Positions 7,701-14,438 of a stretch of DNA of 20,853 nt are shown one piece after another. The DNA comes from DAOTVC01 sp034437215 (lineage in GTDB: Bacteria > Chloroflexota > Anaerolineae > B4-G1 > SLSP01), in NCBI GenBank assembly GCA_034437215.1, contig DAOTVC010000133.1:1-20853 (forward strand). Reading direction: 5' to 3'. Both the position numbers and the translations under genes were made by a program. Within the stretch, counting starts at the first letter, position 1. Every line of letters starts with the position of its first letter. The notes under the pieces are model-generated. The model worked only from the letters and a program-made list of their open reading frames with translations, was not told the DNA's origin and did no database searches.

Positions 7701-9841
7701 GGGGGGAGCCTCTCAGCCTGCAGGAGTTCGCCACGGTGCTGCGCCCCGGCGAGCCGCGGACCTACTGGAACGTCAACCTCGTCCCCCAGAGGGCGATCGA
7801 CGGGCAGGGGGCGCGCGTCCTCATTCTCACCTCCGAGGTGACGGAGCAGGTGCAGATCCGGCAGCGCATCGAGGCGTTGGCGGCGCGCCACACCGCCGTC
7901 TTCGGTAACATGGTGGAGGGGCTGATCATTGTCAGCCCCGACGGGGCTATCATAGACATGAACCCCGCCGCCCTGCGGCTGCTGGGCTACGCAACCTTCG
8001 ACGAGGTGCAGCGCTTCCTGCGGGCGTACCCCGGTGACTTCCGGGTGGAGACCCTGGAGGGCGAGGTGCTGCCTCTCGAGGCGTGGCCCGTGAGCCACGT
8101 CCTGGCGGGGGAGGTCTTCTCCGGGTGGGAGCTCCGCATCGTCCGCGCGTCACACGACGTCAACTTCATCGCCAGCTACAACGGCAGCCTCGTGCGTGAC
8201 GCTCAGGGCGAGGTGGTCTTCGGGCTCCTCACCTTCCACGACGTCACGGCTCGCAAGGAGGCGGAGTTCCGCCTGGTGGAGCTGATGCGGGAGGTCGAGG
8301 AGGAGCGCGCGCGGTTGCAGGCGATCATCGAGAGCGCGCCCGAGGGGATCGTCGTCGCCGACGAGGAGGCCCGCATCCTCTTCGTCAACAGCGCCGCCGA
8401 GGCGCTCTACCGGCGTCCTGTCCCCCTGGGCGAGGAGTACGGGGTGCACGCCCCGGCGATGCAGCTCTACCGCAGCGACGGTCTCCTCTACGACTCCCGC
8501 AATCTGCCTCTCAGCCGGGCGGCCCTCGACGGTGAGCGGGTGGTGGAGGAGGAGCTGGCGATCCTCTGGCCCGACGGGCAGCGCCGGAGTCTGCTCGCCA
8601 ACGCCGCCCCCGTCAGAAGTGTCGGGGGGGAGAAGCTGGGGGCGGTGGCGGTCTTCCAGGACATCACCGTGCGGAAGCGGACGTCGCAGCTGCTGCGACG
8701 GCGCAACCGGGACCTCCACCTGCTCAACCGGATGAGCCGGGAGCTGGGCGCCACCCTGGATCTGGAGCGGGTGCTGGAGCGGGCGCTGGACTCCGTCCTC
8801 GCGACAGTGCCCGCCGAGGCGGCGGCCCTCTGGCTCGCCGATGGGGACGGGAGAAACGTCTGCCGCGCCGCCGTCGGCTATCCCGCGGGCCAATCACCCG
8901 TGGGATATGCCCTCGAGCGGGGGCAGAGCGTCGTCGGGCGGGTCCAGGAGCAGGGGGAGAGCATCATCGCCCGCGACGTCGCCGGTGACGCCCGCTTCGT
9001 CCCCCTTATCGATGATCGGACGGGCTTCGAGACCCGCTCGCTGCTCGGCGTCCCCCTCCTCTCCCACGAGAGGAGCCTGGGGGTCATCGCGGTGATCAAC
9101 CGCAGGGGGGGCAGCTTCACCAGCCACGATCGCTCGCTGGTAGAGACGCTGGCGAACGCCGCCGCTGCTGCTATCGAGAACGCCCGGCTGCACGAGGCGA
9201 GCCGTGAGGCGGCGATGGAGGAGGAGCGCGGCCGCCTGGCGCGGGACCTCCACGACGCCGTCAGCCAGACCCTCTTCTCCGCCAGCATGACCGCCGAGGC
9301 GCTGCCCCGCATCTGGGAGCACGATCCGGAGCGGGTGCGCCAGGGGCTGGAACACCTGGCGGAGCTCACGCGGGGGGCCCTCGCCGAGATGCGCGCGCTG
9401 CTCCTGGAGCTGCGCCCCCGGGCACTCACCGAGACCGATCTGCCGCACCTGCTGGCCCAGTTGGTGCGGGCGGTGGACAGCCGCACCCACGTCGAGGTGA
9501 ATCTCGAGGCGGAAGGGGAGCGGAAACTGCCGCCGGAGATTCAGATCGCCCTCTACCGTATTGCTCAGGAGGCGCTGAACAACGTGGTGAAGCACGCCGA
9601 GGCCAGTCGGGCGACCGTGCGCTTGTTAAGCTGCGAGAGTGGGGTAGAATTGCATGTGGTCGATAATGGAAAGGGGTTGGATTTGCAACAGTCTCTAGCC
9701 ACTAACCATCTGGGATTACGTATCATGCAGGAGCGGGCGGAGGCCAACGCCATCGATCTGGAGTTTCTTAACCGCCCCGGGGGTGGGACGGAGGTCGTGG
9801 CGCGGTGGTCTGTGCCGGTGAAAGAAAGCGAGGCATCATGA
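4724..9841 (+). CDS. Large multi-PAS/GAF sensor histidine kinase, NarL-type (HisKA_3)
   Basis: A predicted 1705-residue kinase. The ATG at 4724 has GGAGG at 4706-4710, a rather long 13-base spacing. After a charged helical N-terminus come about nine PAS domains, starting near residues 83, 227, 379, 532, 665, 795, 922, 1056 and 1196, then a GAF domain (about 1330-1490). The kinase core has the phospho-acceptor in ERGRLARDLHDAVSQ (His1510), an N-box EALNNVVKHA near 1616-1625, DNGKGLD near 1648 and a G2-type HLGLRIMQERAEA. This is the HisKA_3/HATPase_c layout of NarX/DegS-like kinases, which signal to LuxR-type regulators, and such a gene is fused downstream by an ATGA overlap. No signal peptide or membrane span is visible, so it is probably cytosolic. 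The PAS ligands cannot be predicted. Internal duplications and a low-GC patch are discussed in the findings. Confidence 0.95.
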   Translation: MNTPDNDKHDATRWERAGDLRARAEARVRERRGELPEVEELSPDEVHSLLHELRVHEVELEMQNETLRETRQALQASLTRYHDLYEFAPVGYVTLDGEGVIRQGNLTAVSLLGQARTTFTGKRLSDFVSREGQDALYFFLRKLAQTGGPADTELWLERSDGSRLYARLDGDAVQGTSPLTEERYRVTLSDLTELQWAQEQQQAFAVALEEEQVRTEELYQATEEANRLLSTILETMPAGAVLCDAGGSVLTTNRVGQEILEGRVTGTVQKPGTAYTLHRPDGSPMPREEVPLMRALDEGAVVRDEELLLAWPDGHERWLLASAAPVQDEQGHCVSAITVFQEITERKRAEEEREWLLEEVDRERRRAERFAQELQQERDVLRTILDNMPTGVIISDSGGRLLATNRRGQEILGEQPEGSTFAPQRAYSLHRPDGSLLDPAEETPLSRAVTDGEVVRDMEMLLRRADGEERFLLASATPVRHTEGEILRGVIVFHDITRRRRAEAAMEALLQQVEEERARLKGLTRTLDRERQKLQVIMANTPAHLAYMDRDFNFLAVNEAYAAGTDLSERALVGRNHFALFPHDGNRALFERVRETGEALHFQARPFAYPRQSGGRLSYWDWSLIPVEGWEGEVEGLVLSLVDVTAQVRATQERERLLEENRRQREFLERMLEAAPVGVAVLEGPEYYYVYVNPTYQTFGEGAMVGRSLFEVFPEVRGTEVERLLESVCERGETVHLDRLPVELKGGRTYWEGAYVPLKGEGGQVERVLVVASEVTAQVEAAQERERLLEENRRQREFLEYLMGSVPVGVALVEGPGHRYVYANPAYQELAGLEEASLVGRTIADIFPALAGDDLIALLDDLYATGEGVSLYEHEVQLEPGDRSYWNVSYLPLRGGGGAVERVLIVASDVTEQVEAAREHARLQAFLEQLLQAAPIGVAIVTGPDYTFEFANARYAEITGLPLATLPGKRMAEALPGLMEGEGQSLLDGVRERGEPLSLQEFATVLRPGEPRTYWNVNLVPQRAIDGQGARVLILTSEVTEQVQIRQRIEALAARHTAVFGNMVEGLIIVSPDGAIIDMNPAALRLLGYATFDEVQRFLRAYPGDFRVETLEGEVLPLEAWPVSHVLAGEVFSGWELRIVRASHDVNFIASYNGSLVRDAQGEVVFGLLTFHDVTARKEAEFRLVELMREVEEERARLQAIIESAPEGIVVADEEARILFVNSAAEALYRRPVPLGEEYGVHAPAMQLYRSDGLLYDSRNLPLSRAALDGERVVEEELAILWPDGQRRSLLANAAPVRSVGGEKLGAVAVFQDITVRKRTSQLLRRRNRDLHLLNRMSRELGATLDLERVLERALDSVLATVPAEAAALWLADGDGRNVCRAAVGYPAGQSPVGYALERGQSVVGRVQEQGESIIARDVAGDARFVPLIDDRTGFETRSLLGVPLLSHERSLGVIAVINRRGGSFTSHDRSLVETLANAAAAAIENARLHEASREAAMEEERGRLARDLHDAVSQTLFSASMTAEALPRIWEHDPERVRQGLEHLAELTRGALAEMRALLLELRPRALTETDLPHLLAQLVRAVDSRTHVEVNLEAEGERKLPPEIQIALYRIAQEALNNVVKHAEASRATVRLLSCESGVELHVVDNGKGLDLQQSLATNHLGLRIMQERAEANAIDLEFLNRPGGGTEVVARWSVPVKESEAS
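6677..7113 (+). repeat. 44-nt exact intragenic direct repeat, 393-nt period
   Basis: Bases 6677-6720 and 7070-7113 are identical and encode the QERERLLEENRRQRE linker before PAS5 and PAS6 of the kinase. The period is 131 codons, the size of one PAS module plus linker. This suggests that the module was duplicated relatively recently or kept alike by gene conversion. Confidence 0.85.
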
Positions 9842-10485
9842 GCGAGATATCTTCATCCATCCGCGTCATGATCGTCGACGATCATGACATGATTCGCAGC
9901 GGGTTGTCCGTCTTTATCGAGGCCTTCGAGGACCTGGAGCTGGTGGCGGAGGCCCGGGACGGTAAAACGGCGCTGCAGCTCTGCGACCGCCTTAGCCCTG
10001 ATGTTGTCCTCATGGACCTCATCATGCCCCACATGGACGGGGTCGCCACCACGCGGGCCATTCGCGAGGCCTATCCCCAGGTCCAGGTCCTGGCCCTCAC
10101 CAGCTTCACCGAGAAGCAGCTGGTTGAGGCGGCGTTGGAGGCGGGGGCCATCGGCTACCTGTTGAAGGACGTCTCCATCGACGAGCTCGCCGACGCGGTG
10201 CGCGCGGCCTACCGGGGCAAGCCCACGCTGGCGCCCGAGGCCTTCCAGATGCTGGTCGCCGCCAAGCAGGAGGCGGACGAGGCGCTCCACTTCGACCTCA
10301 CCGACCGCGAGCAGGAGGTTCTGGCCCTCATCGTCGAGGGGCTGAACAACAACGCCATCGCCGGTCGGCTGGTCATCAGCCGCTCGACGGTCAAGACCCA
10401 CGTGAGCAACATCCTCTCCAAGCTGGGGGTCGCCAACCGGACGGAAGCCGCCGCCGTGGCCATGGAGCACCACCTGGTCGACTGA
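9838..10485 (+). CDS. NarL/LuxR-family response regulator
   Basis: 215 residues from the ATG at 9838, which overlaps the stop of the kinase gene (ATGA at 9838-9841). An earlier in-frame start at 9805 lies inside the kinase gene and adds residues unlike a receiver start. The receiver domain (about 8-125) has the acidic pair in MIVDDHD (Asp14/Asp15), the phospho-acceptor Asp60 in VVLMDL, Thr88/Ser89 and Lys110. The C-terminal domain (about 150-210) is a LuxR/GerE helix-turn-helix with LTDREQEVLALIVEGLNNNAIA and STVKTHVSNILSKLGV. It is therefore a DNA-binding transcription regulator phosphorylated, by inference, by the upstream HisKA_3 kinase, with expression translationally coupled to it. Its targets are unknown; the gene block downstream is an obvious candidate. 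Confidence 0.96.
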   Translation: MSEISSSIRVMIVDDHDMIRSGLSVFIEAFEDLELVAEARDGKTALQLCDRLSPDVVLMDLIMPHMDGVATTRAIREAYPQVQVLALTSFTEKQLVEAALEAGAIGYLLKDVSIDELADAVRAAYRGKPTLAPEAFQMLVAAKQEADEALHFDLTDREQEVLALIVEGLNNNAIAGRLVISRSTVKTHVSNILSKLGVANRTEAAAVAMEHHLVD

Positions 10486-10541
10486 CGGATCTCTTTATCC
10501 CCCACCTGACCGATCTAAAGATCGTCCTCCTGACATAGAAC

Positions 10542-10576
10542 AAATCCCCTGAATGCCGGAAGCATTCAGGGGATTT
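10542..10576 (+). terminator. Intrinsic terminator after the response regulator
   Basis: A perfect 15-bp stem (AAATCCCCTGAATGC at 10542-10556 with 10562-10576) has a 5-base loop and is followed by a T-rich stretch TTTCTGTTGT. It starts 57 bases after the regulator stop. The A-run on its left side could let it act on both strands. A smaller 5-bp hairpin with loop TAAA lies just before it at 10511-10524. Confidence 0.85.
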
Positions 10577-10743
10577 CTGTTGTATCATTAGAATATGAAC
10601 GCAATCCCTGTGGTTCCCCAGAGCGAGACGAGACTTATTTTATTGCGAGCCCGCGGCTGGGGCGGCGGCAGTGAGGGCGTTCTTCGACAGCTGGCAGCCG
10701 GCTCGCTGTCGATGCCGAACGAGCAACAGGAAGGGAGAGTACC
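10577..10743. other. Leader region of the DUF2267/protease genes
   Basis: This 167-nt stretch between the terminator and the next gene is richer in A and T at its left end than its surroundings. TAGAAT at 10589-10594 resembles a -10 box, but the matching -35 position falls in the terminator stem and is poor. TTATTTTATT near 10634-10643 is a second AT-rich spot. A promoter is expected here because a terminator precedes and a new gene set follows, but I cannot place it reliably. Confidence 0.35.
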
Positions 10744-11148
10744 ATGAACTATGACGAATTCGTCGGACGCGTTCAACACCGCGCTCGCCTGGGGACGACG
10801 GGCGAGACCATCCGCGCCATCCATGCTACCTTCAAGGCGCTGGGGAAGCGCCTGCACGGAGGCGAGGCCGACCATCTGGCCGCGCAGCTCCCGCCGGAGC
10901 TGGGGGCCTACCTGACCGATGCCGGGGAGTCGGAGACCTACGATCTCGACGGCTTCTTCGCCCGCGTCTCCCAGTACGAGGGGCTCGGTGAGGACCTGCC
11001 CGACTCGGTGCACCACGCCCGAGCCGTTATCTCGGTTCTGCAGGAGGCGATCTCCGCCGGCGAGATGAACCACGTGCGCGAGCAGTTGCCTGAGGATTAC
11101 GCACCCCTCTTCGAGGCGGGCGCCTCCGGTGAGTTGGATCGGAACTGA
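10744..11148 (+). CDS. DUF2267 family protein
   Basis: 134 residues, the usual length for DUF2267 (PF10025) proteins. The ATG at 10744 follows a GGAAGGGAG purine-rich ribosome site. The family pattern is visible: an N-terminal MNYDEFVGRVQ, then ETIRAIHATFKALGKRLHGGEADHLAAQLPPEL, and a second half that echoes the first (FFARVSQYEGL...HHARAVISVLQEAISAGEMNHVREQLPEDYAPLF). The two-repeat helical layout is characteristic. There are no signal peptide or membrane segments. The biochemical role of the family is not established; members are often near stress and envelope genes. The site-2-protease-like gene begins 13 bases after its stop, so the two are probably co-transcribed. Confidence 0.85.
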   Translation: MNYDEFVGRVQHRARLGTTGETIRAIHATFKALGKRLHGGEADHLAAQLPPELGAYLTDAGESETYDLDGFFARVSQYEGLGEDLPDSVHHARAVISVLQEAISAGEMNHVREQLPEDYAPLFEAGASGELDRN

Positions 11149-11161
11149 AGGGCGATAACCA

Positions 11162-12349
11162 ATGACGGGACGTGGGTTCAAAATCGGGCGGCTCTTCGGC
11201 ATCGAGATCCGCGTCGACTGGAGCTGGCTCTTCATCTTCTTCCTGACGACATGGAACCTCTCCGTGGCCTTCGGTCAGTTCCACCCCGACTGGGGTGGGG
11301 CATTGCGGTGGGGTCTGGCCGTGTTGGCGACCTTGCTCTTCTTCGGCTCGGTACTGGCCCACGAGATGGCCCACTCCCTCGTCGCCCGTGCGCGCGGCGT
11401 TCCCGTGCGCAGCATCACCCTCTTCCTCTTCGGGGGCGTCTCCAACATTCAACGGGAGCCGCCTTCGCCGGGGACGGAGTTCATCATGGCCCTGCTGGGC
11501 CCCGTCGTGAGCCTGGTCATCGGCTTCGCCCTGACCATCCTCACCACCCTGAGCGTGGGACAGCAGCTACAGGGCACCGTACAGGATCCCAATCAGGCGT
11601 TGCAGAACTTCGGCCCGTTGGCCACCCTCTTCCTCTGGTTGGGCTCCATCAACATCATTCTTGGCTTTTTCAATCTCATTCCGGGCTTTCCCCTGGACGG
11701 CGGGCGCATCCTGCGCTCGGCCCTTTGGGCCCTCACCGACGACCTGCGCAAAGCCACACGCTGGGCCTCGTGGGTGGGGCAAGGGATCGCCTGGCTGATG
11801 ATTCTGGCAGGTATCGCCATGACCTTTGGCGCCACCATTCCTCTCTTCGGAACGGGTTTCATCAACGGCCTCTGGCTGGCCTTCATCGGCTGGTTTCTGC
11901 ACAACGCTGCCTCTCAAGGTTACCGCCGCGTCGTCATCCAGGACGTTCTGGAGGACGTGGAGGTGCAGCGGGTGATGCGCGAGGACCCACCGGTGGTCGC
12001 CGCCGACCTTACGGTGGAGCAGCTCATCGACCACCACATCATGCGGAGCGACGAGCAGTCCTTCCCCGTGATCGAGAACGAGAAACTGGTGGGGATGGTG
12101 ACCCTGGGCGACGTGCGCAAGGTGCCCAAAGAGCGCCGCAGCACCGTCCGGGTGGAGGAGATCATGACGCCGCGGGCGGATCTGGCGATTGTCGGACCTC
12201 ACGATGAGGCATCGGAGGCGCTCTTTGCCCTGGCGCAGCGGGATATCCGGCAGCTGCCCGTGGTCAGCAATGGCTCCCTCGTCGGTCTACTCCGGCGGCG
12301 GGACATCGTCAAGTGGCTGCAGCTCCAGTCGGAGCTGGAATTGAGTTAG
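11162..12349 (+). CDS. M50 site-2-protease-like membrane metalloprotease with CBS pair
   Basis: 395 residues from the ATG at 11162. The N-terminal two thirds is a polytopic membrane domain with the zinc motif HEMAH (His67, Glu68, His71) inside a hydrophobic helix and the second metal ligand in FPLDGGRI (Asp179). Both are complete, so activity is expected. After the last membrane segment (ending near 255) come two CBS motifs (about 266-320 and 330-388), which in other proteins bind adenine nucleotides or related ligands. This is the M50B/SpoIVFB-like layout with a C-terminal CBS pair. By family knowledge it would cleave a membrane-anchored substrate within the bilayer. No anti-sigma factor or other obvious substrate is encoded in the window. 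It is probably in one operon with the DUF2267 gene. Confidence 0.93.
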   Translation: MTGRGFKIGRLFGIEIRVDWSWLFIFFLTTWNLSVAFGQFHPDWGGALRWGLAVLATLLFFGSVLAHEMAHSLVARARGVPVRSITLFLFGGVSNIQREPPSPGTEFIMALLGPVVSLVIGFALTILTTLSVGQQLQGTVQDPNQALQNFGPLATLFLWLGSINIILGFFNLIPGFPLDGGRILRSALWALTDDLRKATRWASWVGQGIAWLMILAGIAMTFGATIPLFGTGFINGLWLAFIGWFLHNAASQGYRRVVIQDVLEDVEVQRVMREDPPVVAADLTVEQLIDHHIMRSDEQSFPVIENEKLVGMVTLGDVRKVPKERRSTVRVEEIMTPRADLAIVGPHDEASEALFALAQRDIRQLPVVSNGSLVGLLRRRDIVKWLQLQSELELS

Positions 12350-12420
12350 GAAGGGAGGGTCGCGGGAGAGGAGAGGGCGGCGCTGCCCGGCACCGTCTTC
12401 TTCTCTCCCCGATCCACAAC

Positions 12421-12442
12421 GGCGGCTCTGGGGGGAGCCGCC
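12421..12442 (+). terminator. Possible weak terminator or transcript-stabilising hairpin
   Basis: The arms GGCGGCTC (12421-12428) and GAGCCGCC (12435-12442) are perfectly complementary with a 6-base G-rich loop. There is no T-run, so intrinsic termination is uncertain. It stands 72 bases after the protease stop, in a 258-nt gap (12350-12607) with no supported gene. Confidence 0.3.
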
Positions 12443-12568
12443 CCTCGGCGAGGGCATCAAGCAGAATACCGCTTACTGTTGGAGTTCTTGGTGCTCTCGC
12501 GGTTGATCGATCGCATCAGGCTGAACCTTCAAGCGGGGGGAAAGGGCTTTTAGGGGAGGCCTGGTGCG

Positions 12569-12589
12569 GTCCAAATGTAGATTTTGGAC
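12569..12589 (+). promoter_or_regulatory. Leader hairpin just before the ribosome site of the small membrane protein
   Basis: GTCCAAA (12569-12575) and TTTGGAC (12583-12589) are perfect inverted arms with a 7-base loop. They end five bases before AAAGGAG (12595-12600), which serves the ATG at 12608. It could be an operator (a short palindrome in AT-richer DNA) or an RNA hairpin that affects translation. The sequence alone cannot decide. Confidence 0.35.
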
Positions 12590-12607
12590 AGTGAAAGGAG
12601 CTACTCT

Positions 12608-13009
12608 ATGTTCTTGCTCGACCTTTTAGTTTCCCTCGTTATCGGCTTGATTCTCACCGCTATCTTTGTCGCCCTCTTTGACGTCAGGGGCCCCTGGGGC
12701 AGCTTCTGGGTCTTCTTACTGATCGTCGTCTTCGGAGCCTGGATCGGCGGGCTCTGGTTTCGCCCCTTCGGCCCGCTGCTCTTCGGGGTCAGCTGGGTGC
12801 CCTTCCTCCTGATGGGCTTGCTCTTCGCGATCCTTCTGGCGGCCGCGGTGCCCGTGGCACCTCCACCGCCGCCTCCGACGACGCCCGCCGAGGCCCGTGC
12901 CGAGGTGCGGGCCGAGGAGGCAGCCGCCACCGCCTTCGGCCTCTTCTTCTGGATTCTCCTCGTCGGCTTCTTCATCTTCGTCGTTCTGGGCTACGTCATA
13001 GCGATTTAG
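12608..13009 (+). CDS. Small membrane protein with Pro-rich loop, function unknown
   Basis: 133 residues from the ATG at 12608, preceded by AAAGGAG; a TTG further upstream in frame would place the ribosome site inside the gene. There are four likely membrane helices, at about residues 3-24, 32-51, 55-81 and 109-132. Between the third and fourth is a loop that starts with a run of prolines (PVAPPPPPPTTP, 82-93) and continues as an Ala/Glu/Arg-rich, probably helical segment (94-108). I do not recognise the family and assign no function. It lies before the beta-sandwich paralogs, 57 bases from the first, with a hairpin between them. Confidence 0.75.
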   Translation: MFLLDLLVSLVIGLILTAIFVALFDVRGPWGSFWVFLLIVVFGAWIGGLWFRPFGPLLFGVSWVPFLLMGLLFAILLAAAVPVAPPPPPPTTPAEARAEVRAEEAAATAFGLFFWILLVGFFIFVVLGYVIAI

Positions 13010-13023
13010 CACTTTCGGGAAGT

Positions 13024-13046
13024 GGGGATGGGGAGTGCCCATCCCC
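13024..13046 (+). promoter_or_regulatory. 9-bp hairpin between the membrane-protein gene and the first beta-sandwich gene
   Basis: GGGGATGGG (13024-13032) and CCCATCCCC (13038-13046) form a perfect 9-bp stem with a 5-base loop. It lies 15 bases after the stop and seven bases before AGGAAAGGAAG. With no T-run it is more likely an mRNA processing or stability element than a terminator; a partial terminator is possible. Confidence 0.4.
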
Positions 13047-13066
13047 GACAGCAGGAAAGGAAGAGT

Positions 13067-13711
13067 ATGGTCACGAAATATCCTTTACAGTACGAGATCG
13101 AACCCAAACAGATCGAAGCGGGCCGGCGCTGGGTGACGGTGCGCCTGAAGAACGTGGGGGAGACGACGTTGCGCAGTCTCGACGTGCGGCTCAACTCCCT
13201 CGACGCCTACGCCATCGCCGTCTACGGTACGGGCAGTTTCGTCCCGGAGCTCAATCCCAACGAGGAGCAGATTCTGCCTTTCCAGATCTCGGCGAACGCG
13301 CCGGGCAGCGTTTACATCTCCGTGGACGGCTGGGAAGAGGAGCACCCGTTCCACTGGGAGTCGCCCGGTGCCCCCTTCAATGTGGGGGCCCGTGTGGCGG
13401 AGCTGGTGTCGCTCTTCGCTATGGGCGAGCCCTACGTCGCTCTGGGGGAGGCGGTGCGCTGTGAGGCCATGGTCCACAGCTTCGAGGAGAGCGAGGGTCT
13501 CACCTTGGAATTCTGGGCGGAGTCGGCGGACGGTGAGTTCCAGGGGGTCAACACCCTGCAGACCAACCTTATGGAGCCTGGGACGCGGGAGCGCTACCAG
13601 ACCAAGATCATGCCGAAGGAGGAGGGCATCCACACCATCCACGCCTACCTCTACGACGGTGTGCGGCGCCTGGGGCACGCGACCGACCGCGTCTACGTGG
13701 AAGGGGTCTGA
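13067..13711 (+). CDS. Beta-sandwich (CARDB/Ig-like) protein, paralog 1, function unknown
   Basis: 214 residues from the ATG at 13067, which follows AGGAAAGGAAGAG; an in-frame GTG at 13022 would put the hairpin inside the gene. The N-terminal half (about 1-105) has RWVTVRLKNVGETTLRSLDVRLNSLDAYAI and PNEEQILPFQISANAPGSVYISVDGW, the alternating strand pattern of CARDB/NEW3-type Ig-like domains. The C-terminal half (about 115-214) is a second such region ending in EEGIHTIHAYLYDGVRR. There is no signal peptide, membrane span or anchor, which is unusual for this fold class. The next gene encodes a clear paralog and begins at the base after its stop, so the two were tandemly duplicated and are translated together. 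I do not assign a function. Confidence 0.8.
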   Translation: MVTKYPLQYEIEPKQIEAGRRWVTVRLKNVGETTLRSLDVRLNSLDAYAIAVYGTGSFVPELNPNEEQILPFQISANAPGSVYISVDGWEEEHPFHWESPGAPFNVGARVAELVSLFAMGEPYVALGEAVRCEAMVHSFEESEGLTLEFWAESADGEFQGVNTLQTNLMEPGTRERYQTKIMPKEEGIHTIHAYLYDGVRRLGHATDRVYVEGV

Positions 13712-14353
13712 ATGCCGACGCGTGGATCCCTCCAATACGATCTGACACCGACGACCGTCCCCACGGGGACCCGCTGGGTGCTCTTGCACCTGAAGAACGT
13801 GGGGGAACACGATCTGAAGAGCATGCAGGTGCAGCTCAACTCACTGGATACCTACGCCATCGACGTGCACGGGACGGGGAGTTTTCTCCAGGCCCTGCGC
13901 GTGGGGGAGGAGCAGTCCGTCCCTTTCCAGGTGACCGTGCAGGCGCGGGGGAACGTCTACGCGACCCTGGACGGCTGGCGTGAGGACGAGCCCTTCCACT
14001 GGGAGTCGCTGAGCCTGCCCATCATGACGGGCAAGGAAGTGGCGGAGATCGTCAGTCTGACGCCGCTGACCGAGCCCTATCCGACGTTGGGGGCGGAGGT
14101 GACGGTGGAGGCGGTGGTGCGGGCCGTGGCACCGACGCAGAATCTGGTGCTGGAGTTCTGGGCCGACACGCCCAGCCGCACCCAGCTCTCGTTGGCAAAG
14201 GAGGGGACGGAGGTCCTCGGGCCGGGGGAGGAGGAGCGCCATCGCACTTCGTGGACGCCCGAGGAAGAGGGGATCTACACCCTGCACGCCTATCTCTTCG
14301 ATCGTAACCGTCGCGTTGACCACCGGGTCGCTTATCTGAGCGTGACCCGCTGA
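13712..14353 (+). CDS. Beta-sandwich (CARDB/Ig-like) protein, paralog 2, function unknown
   Basis: 213 residues. The ATG directly follows the previous stop, with AAGGGG at 13702-13706 as ribosome site. It aligns along its whole length with paralog 1. Shared blocks include LKNVGE, LNSLD.YAI.V.GTGSF, EEQ..PFQ, DGW.E..PFHWES, VAEIVSL/VAELVSL, LEFWA and EEGI.T.HAYL.D. The second half carries more substitutions than the first. It also lacks a signal peptide. Conserved residues such as PFHWES in both copies suggest a shared partner or a hetero-complex rather than a decaying copy. The double ferritin-like gene starts 85 bases downstream. Confidence 0.8.
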   Translation: MPTRGSLQYDLTPTTVPTGTRWVLLHLKNVGEHDLKSMQVQLNSLDTYAIDVHGTGSFLQALRVGEEQSVPFQVTVQARGNVYATLDGWREDEPFHWESLSLPIMTGKEVAEIVSLTPLTEPYPTLGAEVTVEAVVRAVAPTQNLVLEFWADTPSRTQLSLAKEGTEVLGPGEEERHRTSWTPEEEGIYTLHAYLFDRNRRVDHRVAYLSVTR

Positions 14354-14410
14354 GGTCCGGCAGGGCCCGCGACGGGGGGGAAAGACATCGACTGAGGGAG
14401 TCAAATATCG

Positions 14411-14424
14411 TGCGCTTCTGCGCA
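14411..14424 (+). promoter_or_regulatory. Small hairpin directly before the ribosome site of the ferritin-like gene
   Basis: TGCGC (14411-14415) pairs with GCGCA (14420-14424) around loop TTCT, and AGGAGG at 14425-14430 begins at the next base. A stem ending at the Shine-Dalgarno could modulate initiation. At five base pairs it could also be chance in GC-rich DNA. Confidence 0.25.
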
Positions 14425-14438
14425 AGGAGGGAAAGAGC

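Noticed and set aside
9805..9837. Earlier in-frame start of the response regulator
   Set aside because: The ATG at 9838 overlaps the kinase stop as ATGA, typical of coupled genes, and gives a normal receiver N-terminus.
12313..12594. 93-residue + strand open frame after the protease
   Set aside because: It begins inside the protease gene in another frame, has no ribosome site and no domain, and crosses the hairpins of the gap.
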